A DNA stretch of 64,000 nt from Tipula vernalis (taxonomy: Eukaryota; Arthropoda; Insecta; Diptera; Tipulidae), in contig OY282560.1 in NCBI GenBank assembly GCA_958295665.1, forward strand, positions 144,514,091 through 144,578,090, in the 5' to 3' direction. This document shows, one piece after another, positions 34,098-43,609 of this stretch. The position numbers and the translations under genes were made by a program. The notes under the pieces were generated by a model that was given only the letters and a program-made list of their open reading frames with translations, was not told the DNA's origin and did not search any database. How positions within the stretch are numbered: position 1 is the stretch's first letter; every line of letters begins with the position of its first letter.

Positions 34098-35901
34098 TGT
34101 AACGTGGTACAATATTTTTGTAACGTGGTACAACATTTTTGGTAAACCAGTTAACATAAAGATATCAATGGGTCATGGAAGGTGATGTCATCTTTTCCTG
34201 TAGCTCAAATCGTAGAGGTTCATTATTGGTCGTGGTATTATTTGTTTCCATGATAGACCATTGCTGGTATGATGACAAAGTCACTATGAATTTAATAGAT
34301 TTAGGTACACTGCAACCCCTCACACATACTTACCATTCCATAGTCCACCCGAAGAAAGTAAAAATTAATTCATGTTATTAATTCTCAAAAATTTAGAAAA
34401 ATGGCAATAAATTATAAACATTTGAACCGTTATGTGTAAATACCAAAGAAATATTTTATTATAATTTAAAGAGAAAATTCTTGATTTGAATTGATAAATC
34501 TTGAGAGGAAATAAAATAATAATAATTATAACCAAAAACAAATTAATAACTAATCAATTAAAACTAGTTTAAATTCCCCAAAAATAATTAACTAAGTACA
34601 TACTACTATACTACTTAATAATGGTTTTATATAATATTATAGATATTAAGATTTAAGTATTAAACTTCAAATACAAATATAATAGTAAAAAAAAATGTAT
34701 ATAATAAATTAAATAGCTAATTTACAAACATATAATTAATTATTTACCGCGATATGAGGTCGATGGCCTTTATGTTATATCCTTAGAAGGCAATATCGTT
34801 GATACAGTACTGTATACGTAGCGAAGCGAAGGTAATAATGAACGCCGTTTGAATTACGTTACGCCGTATGTATGTAGGTACATAGTTCAGTTTTTAGTTA
34901 TAGATATTAAATTTCGTTTTTATTATATTTAGTTTAAATGCAAGTATTATTATTTCAGGCTAATTAGTTTAATTATTAGGTATCTATAAGTAGTATTAAA
35001 ACTAGGAGTAGGTATTTTCAGAATGTTTTTAAGTTACCCTGTTCATCCGGTAATGTTTATGAACGAAATTAACTAATACACTATACACTTCGGTTATTAT
35101 TTCCAAAATCGCCTACCTTAAGGGCGACAAATTCACTTTTAGTTTTTTTAAATATTACTTTTATTATAAATTTAATAATTATGGTTCTTATACGGTATTA
35201 TGCCGACCTTGCACATGTAGCGAGCAATTCGACCATTGTACGATACTATGATTATTATAACGTTTTTTTTGTTTTTATGCACTTTTTATAAGGAAATTCA
35301 TCACGTTTAATATTCTTAACACTATTTAAGTTCAAAATACCGTTAATACTTAAAATTAAAAACTATTTTGAAAACTGCACTATTTATAAATTCAAATTAA
35401 GTCACGAACTGTTTGTGAAAATAATTATATCGGTATCACCAAAACTGTATCAAATCATACAATATATTATATAAAAAAAACAAAAGGTTCAAATTGTTTA
35501 TCACAATACTATCCAAAAATGTTCGATATATTTGCAGAACCAACAAAAATAAATTTAAACTTTTTCAAGTTCACTTAGAACTTTTAGAAATATAAGATAT
35601 TTAATTCACACAAAATTAATTTGTTTAACTTTTTTAGATCGATAAAATTTAAGTGTTTCACCATCGATCGCAAAAATACAAGTCTTCCTCTTTTTTTAAT
35701 TTTTAATTTTTCATCATATCCAAAATCTAATTATCTCAATCATTTTATGGTATTGAGTACCGATAAGAGAGCTTAAAAAAAACCAGCTTTGCATATTACA
35801 TGATATTTAATATGTAATTTTACAGTCGCGATCCAAATTATTGGAATAGGTCACAGTCGTAATAGAAAAAAAAATATTGTAACACTATAGCATAGGTTAC
35901 A
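34098..35901 (-). repeat. LTR1 (3' LTR of copy 1), 1804 bp
   Basis: Starts TGTAAC, ends GTTACA. It lacks one A in the A run near 35473-35480 compared with the other two LTRs; otherwise I saw no difference from LTR2. The plus-left end carries two 21-bp tandem copies starting at 34098 and 34119. The other end has an internal TGTAAC at 35878. The 68-codon open frame at 34175-34381 is antisense to the element and has no motif. Confidence 0.95.
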
Positions 35902-36008
35902 AGTCGCGGGGACGTACTCACGAAACCCTGATTGTCTCATTTAAGCCGGGCTAAACAAAAAAAATATAATAGGTACCTATTTAAAAATGCTTGGGTATAG
36001 ATTTGAAT

Positions 36009-39000
36009 TTAGGTGGTTATGTCGCGAGCGTGATATACTCCGATTATTTTCCCGTCTCTTTCCAATTCATAAGCCACTTTGCCGATTCGTCTTATAATTT
36101 TACATTCTATTGATTTACGAGCGAGTTTAGCGGAAAAGTTTTTGGTAGCGTCGCTTTGAACGTAGTTTTTAACGTACACTTGTTGTCCCTCAACAAATTC
36201 ACGGTTGGCACTTCGCAAATTGTATGTATGAGCAGCTCGGTCATACGCCTTTTTGAGGTGTAGCAGGATTAGTTCTTTGCATTTATTCATTCTATTAGTC
36301 TTGCATTGGGGAGAAATGTCTCGTTCACCAACCAAGTTTAATTCGCGAAGTAATCGATACTCAGTGGCATGCGAAATTATATGTTGGCCAAAAAGTATGA
36401 AATGGGGCGAGAATTGGGTGGATTCATGAACTGCATTGCGGAGGGCATGTTCAATCTCCGCCAGATGCATATCCCAATTGCGATGATCATCGGAGATATA
36501 AGCCCTTATCGCCGCTAAAATCGAGCGATTTACACGTTCGGACAAATTAGACTGGGGGCTATATCTAGGCGTGCGTATGTGATTTACTCCGTATCTCTCA
36601 AATAAATCACTAAGAAGTTTAGAATTGAATTGTTGGGCGTTGTCCGATACAATCGATTCGGGCACAGAATACGGAAGGAAAATTGAGTTTTCTAAGAAGT
36701 GGCAGACGTCTTTAGCGGTAGCATTTCGCATCGCTTTGAAAAACACATATTTACTGAAATGATCTAGGACTAGAAACAAGAAACAATTACCGTTTTTCGA
36801 GCGTGGATACGGGCCCAGAAAATCCATATACAGTCGCTGCATAGGTCTTTCTATTTGCGCTTGAGCACCCATCATAGGTTGAGTCACGTAGTTCACCGCT
36901 TTGCAAGTTTTACACACAACACATCGCTTAATGTAATCTTGAACATCCGATGACATCTTAGGCCAATAAAAATACCGTTGCAATAAAGACAACGTCTTTT
37001 TAATACCTGGATGACCTGAAGATGGAGGATTGTGTGCAGAAAATATTAATCCAGCTCTGAGCTGTAACGGAACGTAGATTTTCCATGGGGAGATATCCGA
37101 ACAATCATTATATCGACCAGACACATTGACAAAAACTTTACCATCTTGAACGATAAAATTGTCTAATGGTTTGGGCGAGGTGGTAATTGAAGTTATAAGA
37201 TTGGTATATTCAGCAGACGTGAACTCTGCAGAATCCAGATCAAGGTGAATATTATCAAGTAGGTTATCTTTACGATTAGTGATGTTCAGTTCATCAAGAT
37301 ACATTCTGGAAAGACTATCCGGAACAACATTTAGTGTCCCTTTGCGATGACTAATAGTGAAATCAAAAGATTGGAGTTTTAAGCTCCACCGCGCTAATCT
37401 TCCGCTTAGATCTTTGCTATTCATAAGCCATTTGAGAGATGCGTGGTCGGTGATGATAGTGAAGTTACATCCCTCAACATACACCCGAAAATGTTTCACA
37501 CTCAAAACTGCCGCATAGCACTCCAGTTCCGTAATGGAATAGTTTTGTTGTGCGCGGTTCAACTTTTTGGACATGTAAGCTATAGGATGTTCTTCACCAT
37601 CATCACCGATCTGGGTCAGAACACCGCCTACTCCAATTGAACTCGCATCACATTGAATGCAAAAAGGTTTTAGGAAATTTGGATAAACTAGCACAGGGGC
37701 AGTGGAGAGAGCTTGCTTTAATGATTCGAAAGCCTGTTGTGCTCTAGGGGACCATACAAATTTTTGAGTTTTCTTCAATAGATCTGACAAAGGAGCAGCG
37801 ATTGTGGCATACCGCGGAATAAACCGTCGGTACCATCCAGTTAATCCAAGGAATCTCCGAACCTTTTTGATGGTGTTAGGTATTGGAAAATTAGAAATTG
37901 CTTCCACTTTTTGCTGGTCAACTTGTAGGTTTCCGTCTGACACAATAAAACCAAGATATCTAATGCTCTTAAGAAGGAACTTGCTTTTTTCTAGATTCAC
38001 TGTTAATTTAGCATCTATAAGTAGTTCAGCAACTTTTCTGAGTAAGTTTATATGCTCGTCAAAGGTCCCTGAGGTGATGAGGAGGTCATCCAAGTATACA
38101 AATACTTGGTCCTGTAGCTCATTGGGGATCACCTTGTGCATTAGTCTGCACATCGTCTGCGGGGCATTACATAACCCAAACGGCATGACGGCAAACTGGT
38201 AAAGCGGACGACCAGGGACCGTAAACGCTGTCTTGTCTCGGGAGTCCTGATCCAACGGGATCTGCCAGAATGCATCTTTCAGATCGATACTGGAGATAAA
38301 TCTGGTCTGATCCAACCGGCTCAGGAGTCCGTCAATGATTGGCAGCGGATACGCATCCCTGATCGTCACATCATTAAGGCGTCGTGCATCCAGGCACAGG
38401 CGAACTTTGCCGTTGGGTTTTCGGACCAATGCAACAGGTGAACTCCAAGAGCTGTCTGACTCCTCAATCACTCTCAGGGCCAACATCCGATCAATTTGCT
38501 TATACAGTTCGACTTGGACTGGTGGACTAACAGGGTAATATCTCTGTTTGATGGGCGACACTCCATCAACAATCTTAATAGAGTGAGACAATTTAGTGGT
38601 TTTACCAAGCCCAAGTTCTGTAAAGGATGGGAATTGCTTAATTGTTTCCTCGAGAATAGTTTGCTGATCTAAAGTTAAATTGTGCTTGTTTGAGTCACTT
38701 TCAAGATCTTGAGCGGTATTCGAAATTTCAGAGAGAGAATGAGTTGAAGGTGCGATGAGAGATGGAATAATTTGGAACGCCTTCCAGAAGTCTACACCGA
38801 GATATAGCTTCTGTTTTAATCCGGGGACGATAAATATTTTCATTAGGATTTGCTGGCGTCCGTATGTAACGGGCGTCCATATATATCCGAACACGCGTTT
38901 TAAATCTCCTCCGGCAGTTTTGATGTTTGATGGGATATAGTGAACTTTATATTTTGGGTTGCTTAAAAAAAATTCGCTACCGGCTCCAAACGCAGTGATT

Positions 39001-39398
39001 GTGGATCCAGTATCCATAAGTCCTCGGTATCTTGTTCCTAATATTATAACGTCGGCGTAAGGGCGATCATCATCAATATCGGATAAATAAGTTTCACAAA
39101 TATCGGTGCGCATTGCTCTTCGATTATTCCAATATCTCTGTACTCGTTCTCTCTGTTTTTGATAATATGGGCTTACGGAATTGCTAAGGTAAGTGTCATC
39201 ACTAGTATAATTATTGGACTGAGAAGAGGTAAATGGGCAAGTTGTAAATGGTAAGTTATTGAAATTATTGTAGAGAGTTTGAGATTCTACTTTAATTCGG
39301 GGTCTGTATTGCTGGCTGCGTCCGAAATGTTGGTTCTGGGAAATTGATTGCGAGGCCCCACATTCCCAGTATTGCGGTTCCTCCATTGTTCGTTTCCC
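36009..39398 (-). CDS. Gypsy pol, copy 1 (protease-RT-RNase H-integrase)
   Basis: Open for about 1135 codons in the frame -1 to gag, entered at the slippery site 39392-39398. Residue numbers count from the beginning of the open frame at 39416. The protease motif LMDTGS is at 133-138. RT has VRLCLDARR and YLDD at 441-444. RNase H has IQCDAS near 587 and TDHAS at 656. Integrase has a His-His-Cys-Cys zinc site (GHPG at 801; Cys832 and Cys835). Its catalytic Asp865, Asp925 and Glu960 are separated by 35 residues in the last pair. All catalytic residues are present and there are no internal stops. The polyprotein would cleave gag, copy RNA and insert cDNA. The C-terminus is GVYHARDITT. Confidence 0.93.
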   Translation of the reverse strand, partial: GKRTMEEPQYWECGASQSISQNQHFGRSQQYRPRIKVESQTLYNNFNNLPFTTCPFTSSQSNNYTSDDTYLSNSVSPYYQKQRERVQRYWNNRRAMRTDICETYLSDIDDDRPYADVIILGTRYRGLMDTGSTITAFGAGSEFFLSNPKYKVHYIPSNIKTAGGDLKRVFGYIWTPVTYGRQQILMKIFIVPGLKQKLYLGVDFWKAFQIIPSLIAPSTHSLSEISNTAQDLESDSNKHNLTLDQQTILEETIKQFPSFTELGLGKTTKLSHSIKIVDGVSPIKQRYYPVSPPVQVELYKQIDRMLALRVIEESDSSWSSPVALVRKPNGKVRLCLDARRLNDVTIRDAYPLPIIDGLLSRLDQTRFISSIDLKDAFWQIPLDQDSRDKTAFTVPGRPLYQFAVMPFGLCNAPQTMCRLMHKVIPNELQDQVFVYLDDLLITSGTFDEHINLLRKVAELLIDAKLTVNLEKSKFLLKSIRYLGFIVSDGNLQVDQQKVEAISNFPIPNTIKKVRRFLGLTGWYRRFIPRYATIAAPLSDLLKKTQKFVWSPRAQQAFESLKQALSTAPVLVYPNFLKPFCIQCDASSIGVGGVLTQIGDDGEEHPIAYMSKKLNRAQQNYSITELECYAAVLSVKHFRVYVEGCNFTIITDHASLKWLMNSKDLSGRLARWSLKLQSFDFTISHRKGTLNVVPDSLSRMYLDELNITNRKDNLLDNIHLDLDSAEFTSAEYTNLITSITTSPKPLDNFIVQDGKVFVNVSGRYNDCSDISPWKIYVPLQLRAGLIFSAHNPPSSGHPGIKKTLSLLQRYFYWPKMSSDVQDYIKRCVVCKTCKAVNYVTQPMMGAQAQIERPMQRLYMDFLGPYPRSKNGNCFLFLVLDHFSKYVFFKAMRNATAKDVCHFLENSIFLPYSVPESIVSDNAQQFNSKLLSDLFERYGVNHIRTPRYSPQSNLSERVNRSILAAIRAYISDDHRNWDMHLAEIEHALRNAVHESTQFSPHFILFGQHIISHATEYRLLRELNLVGERDISPQCKTNRMNKCKELILLHLKKAYDRAAHTYNLRSANREFVEGQQVYVKNYVQSDATKNFSAKLARKSIECKIIRRIGKVAYELERDGKIIGVYHARDITT

Positions 39399-40978
39399 GG
39401 ATTGCAACGGAAACAATTTGGTTTATAAATATCAGGACGTCCACATCCATAGCAGAACCGAGTGCGTTCTTTAGTACATATATCATAGGTATGCCCCATA
39501 TCTCGGCAGTTCCAGCAGATACGTAAACTAGGATCATTAGTTTTTGTTTGGACGTTAAATCGTTGACCACTTTGAAATTTTGACGGATTTTGGTTAGGAC
39601 CAACTACAAAAGCAGAAATGTCTTGAAGATGATCATTACTCCGGATAATAAAATTTGGATAGGAATTGGCCTGATCCTCATAATCAATTTCGTTAATGGA
39701 TCTTCGGCTACATAAAAGTTCCGGATCACAATGTGTTCGCTTCCAGGAATCTTCTAATCCTATACAACTCCTTAATAATTCGTCTATATTTTCAATTATC
39801 CGAGCAGCTAATGCATTCTGGAGACCTGGTCTCATATTCCTTTTCAATATGTGCAAAGTTTCGGTTTCAGGTGGTGGAGTTGAATATTGTAAGTTTAACG
39901 ATTGGATGGCGTTGTAAAATTCTATGAAAGTTTCCTTCGGTAGTTGCTTACGAGCCTCTATAATTCGTCTGATATCATAATCTGTGCGATGGTCTCTAAA
40001 CCGTTTTTCAAAGTCTAGTTTCAACTGATGCCAAGTGATTTGTGGATGCAATCGTATATGCAACCAATACCAATTAGCAGCAACTCCCTTCAACAACAGA
40101 CATATTTCATTTCGAAGCTTTACATCGGATACACAATAGGCCGTAGCTAGATGGCTAACTCGAAATAGAAAATCTTTAATGGATAATTCACCTGAGGAAC
40201 CATCAAAAGACAAATTCCATTTTGCTAAAGGGCTGCTAGTTTGGTAACGTCCAATTGTGTCAGGTTTACACACTTCTAAAGTTTGATTTTCTGTATGATG
40301 TATGAATGACGTGACGTTAGAGCTAGACCCTGCAGTTGGTGTAGACTGCTGTGGTGGTTTCGGGTTAATTTCTACCTTTTTAGTATTATTGGCAGTATTA
40401 CTCATCTCTAGTGCATGCGTTTCAGTAGTTCGAACTGCGGTAGATGGTATTTGTTGGTGTTGAGGCTGAGTCAGATTGTCAAATTCCTCATCTGAGGTTA
40501 CGTATTCGTCGTCAGGTAAATTAATCGAGGTACAGATATCTTTTATAGTTTTATCAAGATCGAGATCAGCTGCAGATAATGATTCGAGCTTGGCTAAAAG
40601 ATTTTCTCCGGTTTCCTTTAATTGTAAACATGCACGTTTGTAACGGCGACTACTAAGAGATAGCCGAGTTAATCGTTCGATAGCGTGCAAAATTCTCGTT
40701 TTAATTCGATCTAAAGATGTCCCTTTGACTTTCTCAACGTCCGTAATGTCGGTGAGGAATCGTCGGTGTTCTATTAATTTATTCGTACAAACTTTAATTT
40801 CGTCATTTGGACGTTTTCTCGCGGCATTATGAGCTTGGGCAGGTTTGAGCGGATGATATTTTGCTTCTTGTTGGAAAGCTTCCTGAAGGGCATTTAAATT
40901 CGCAAGCGGAGTATCTCTTAAATGTCGAACTGTACATTCGATTTCGAATTCGTCTGGGTCGAGATAATTAGCATCCAT
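39287..40978 (-). CDS. Gypsy gag, copy 1, 563 aa
   Basis: The first ATG in frame (MDANYLDPD) is at 40978. The frame upstream is open but lacks ATG. An N-terminal helical part and a Ser/Thr/Gln linker precede the capsid region (KWNLSFDGSSGELSIKDFLF; WYWLHIRLH; LHILKRNMRPGLQ). A nucleocapsid follows, with CCHC knuckle CWNCRDMGHTYDIC (about 488-501) and a Cys4-like cluster CYGCGRPDIYKPNCFRC (about 509-525). The protein forms the virus-like particle and binds element RNA. The frame overlaps pol by about 110 nt after the slip site. Codon 310 is Leu here and Phe in copy 2. Confidence 0.92.
   Translation of the reverse strand: MDANYLDPDEFEIECTVRHLRDTPLANLNALQEAFQQEAKYHPLKPAQAHNAARKRPNDEIKVCTNKLIEHRRFLTDITDVEKVKGTSLDRIKTRILHAIERLTRLSLSSRRYKRACLQLKETGENLLAKLESLSAADLDLDKTIKDICTSINLPDDEYVTSDEEFDNLTQPQHQQIPSTAVRTTETHALEMSNTANNTKKVEINPKPPQQSTPTAGSSSNVTSFIHHTENQTLEVCKPDTIGRYQTSSPLAKWNLSFDGSSGELSIKDFLFRVSHLATAYCVSDVKLRNEICLLLKGVAANWYWLHIRLHPQITWHQLKLDFEKRFRDHRTDYDIRRIIEARKQLPKETFIEFYNAIQSLNLQYSTPPPETETLHILKRNMRPGLQNALAARIIENIDELLRSCIGLEDSWKRTHCDPELLCSRRSINEIDYEDQANSYPNFIIRSNDHLQDISAFVVGPNQNPSKFQSGQRFNVQTKTNDPSLRICWNCRDMGHTYDICTKERTRFCYGCGRPDIYKPNCFRCNPGNEQWRNRNTGNVGPRNQFPRTNISDAASNTDPELK
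39392..39398 (-). promoter_or_regulatory. -1 frameshift slippery heptamer, copy 1
   Basis: On the minus strand the heptamer is GGGAAAC, read in gag as G-GGA-AAC. This is the canonical X-XXY-YYZ form. A one-base slip back enters the pol frame exactly, which then stays open. About 22 bases downstream CTGGGAA can pair with TTCCCAG (7-bp stem). That is farther than the usual spacer, so the stimulator may be another structure. Confidence 0.8.
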
Positions 40979-41684
40979 TTCAAAAAAAAAATAAAGAAAA
41001 TTCAAGAAAGTTAAGCTAGGAAAAAAACTGATTTTTAAACTCACTTATCACGTTTGGGATGAAAAATTAATGTGAAATCTTGTGCAGAAAATATAAGCTT
41101 AATAGAAGCTAAAAAAAAAATAGTTAAATATAAATATATAATTCAATGTGCTGTGAAATAAATAAAATATTCGACAAAAAAGTGAAGAAAAAAAATATGC
41201 AAATGTGTGTGTGGACTATGAAGTGGCGGCAGCAGTGAGGTTTGCAGGTCATCATTTAATTATCAACGTTGAAAATATAAAAATACATGTAAAGGTAATA
41301 CAAGATAAATAAAGTACAACTAGAGTATTTTGGATACGCATATGTATAAAACAATCAAACACTCAAGTGGAAATATTATAGAATATCCAACGTATATAGT
41401 TGTCTTCAGATTTCAGTAGATATGACTCAACATCAACAACGGATCTACAATTCACCTCCAATACAAATAGTAGATATGAATTACAGAACAGATGGCAATT
41501 GAATCATAAATCTAAGAAATTACTGCTGTTGAAATTTACTTTTGATTCTCAAATTAATTCTATTCTAACATGACAATCAGTATCAAATCCAAATTATGGA
41601 GAAAACAGTTGTCATATCAAAAGAAATTAAATATATAAAAAAATGTATGAATTTACTGTATTAACCTTGTGCTCGTAAAATTGC
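40979..41684 (-). other. Untranslated leader of copy 1
   Basis: The sequence between the primer binding site and gag ATG is about 700 bp, AT-rich, with no coding frame. It probably includes packaging signals, but none can be recognised by eye. Confidence 0.6.
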
Positions 41685-41694
41685 TTGGGCGCCA
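41685..41694 (-). promoter_or_regulatory. Primer binding site (tRNA-Lys type), copy 1
   Basis: On the minus strand TGGCGCCCAA lies three bases after the LTR end. Ten bases would pair with the 3' end of a lysine tRNA (from memory of the insect tRNA-Lys CUU tail); after these the match stops. Gypsy elements often use this primer. Confidence 0.7.
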
Positions 41695-41697
41695 TTA

Positions 41698-43502
41698 TGT
41701 AACGTGGTACAATATTTTTGTAACGTGGTACAACATTTTTGGTAAACCAGTTAACATAAAGATATCAATGGGTCATGGAAGGTGATGTCATCTTTTCCTG
41801 TAGCTCAAATCGTAGAGGTTCATTATTGGTCGTGGTATTATTTGTTTCCATGATAGACCATTGCTGGTATGATGACAAAGTCACTATGAATTTAATAGAT
41901 TTAGGTACACTGCAACCCCTCACACATACTTACCATTCCATAGTCCACCCGAAGAAAGTAAAAATTAATTCATGTTATTAATTCTCAAAAATTTAGAAAA
42001 ATGGCAATAAATTATAAACATTTGAACCGTTATGTGTAAATACCAAAGAAATATTTTATTATAATTTAAAGAGAAAATTCTTGATTTGAATTGATAAATC
42101 TTGAGAGGAAATAAAATAATAATAATTATAACCAAAAACAAATTAATAACTAATCAATTAAAACTAGTTTAAATTCCCCAAAAATAATTAACTAAGTACA
42201 TACTACTATACTACTTAATAATGGTTTTATATAATATTATAGATATTAAGATTTAAGTATTAAACTTCAAATACAAATATAATAGTAAAAAAAAATGTAT
42301 ATAATAAATTAAATAGCTAATTTACAAACATATAATTAATTATTTACCGCGATATGAGGTCGATGGCCTTTATGTTATATCCTTAGAAGGCAATATCGTT
42401 GATACAGTACTGTATACGTAGCGAAGCGAAGGTAATAATGAACGCCGTTTGAATTACGTTACGCCGTATGTATGTAGGTACATAGTTCAGTTTTTAGTTA
42501 TAGATATTAAATTTCGTTTTTATTATATTTAGTTTAAATGCAAGTATTATTATTTCAGGCTAATTAGTTTAATTATTAGGTATCTATAAGTAGTATTAAA
42601 ACTAGGAGTAGGTATTTTCAGAATGTTTTTAAGTTACCCTGTTCATCCGGTAATGTTTATGAACGAAATTAACTAATACACTATACACTTCGGTTATTAT
42701 TTCCAAAATCGCCTACCTTAAGGGCGACAAATTCACTTTTAGTTTTTTTAAATATTACTTTTATTATAAATTTAATAATTATGGTTCTTATACGGTATTA
42801 TGCCGACCTTGCACATGTAGCGAGCAATTCGACCATTGTACGATACTATGATTATTATAACGTTTTTTTTGTTTTTATGCACTTTTTATAAGGAAATTCA
42901 TCACGTTTAATATTCTTAACACTATTTAAGTTCAAAATACCGTTAATACTTAAAATTAAAAACTATTTTGAAAACTGCACTATTTATAAATTCAAATTAA
43001 GTCACGAACTGTTTGTGAAAATAATTATATCGGTATCACCAAAACTGTATCAAATCATACAATATATTATATAAAAAAAAACAAAAGGTTCAAATTGTTT
43101 ATCACAATACTATCCAAAAATGTTCGATATATTTGCAGAACCAACAAAAATAAATTTAAACTTTTTCAAGTTCACTTAGAACTTTTAGAAATATAAGATA
43201 TTTAATTCACACAAAATTAATTTGTTTAACTTTTTTAGATCGATAAAATTTAAGTGTTTCACCATCGATCGCAAAAATACAAGTCTTCCTCTTTTTTTAA
43301 TTTTTAATTTTTCATCATATCCAAAATCTAATTATCTCAATCATTTTATGGTATTGAGTACCGATAAGAGAGCTTAAAAAAAACCAGCTTTGCATATTAC
43401 ATGATATTTAATATGTAATTTTACAGTCGCGATCCAAATTATTGGAATAGGTCACAGTCGTAATAGAAAAAAAAATATTGTAACACTATAGCATAGGTTA
43501 CA
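41698..43502 (-). repeat. LTR2 (shared middle LTR), 1805 bp
   Basis: Starts TGTAAC and ends GTTACA. It serves as 5' LTR of copy 1 and 3' LTR of copy 2. It has the longer A run near 43073-43081 like LTR3, and T at 41833 like LTR1, where LTR3 has A. Confidence 0.95.
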
Positions 43503-43609
43503 AGTCGCGGGGACGTACTCACGAAACCCTGATTGTCTCATTTAAGCCGGGCTAAACAAAAAAAATATAATAGGTACCTATTTAAAAATGCTTGGGTATA
43601 GATTTGAAT

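Noticed and set aside
34175..34381. 68-codon ORF repeated in all three LTRs (also 41775-41981 and 49376-49582)
   Set aside because: It is antisense to the element, has no motif, and repeats only because the LTRs are near-identical. LTR3 carries a Val to Glu change. I treat it as a chance frame.
37443..38538. Plus-strand ORFs of 60-132 codons inside the Gypsy bodies
   Set aside because: They are antisense shadows of pol with no motifs of their own.
35896..43502. A third gene such as env in the Gypsy pair
   Set aside because: After the pol stop at 36009 (and 43610) only about 100 bases remain before the LTR; there is no room for env.
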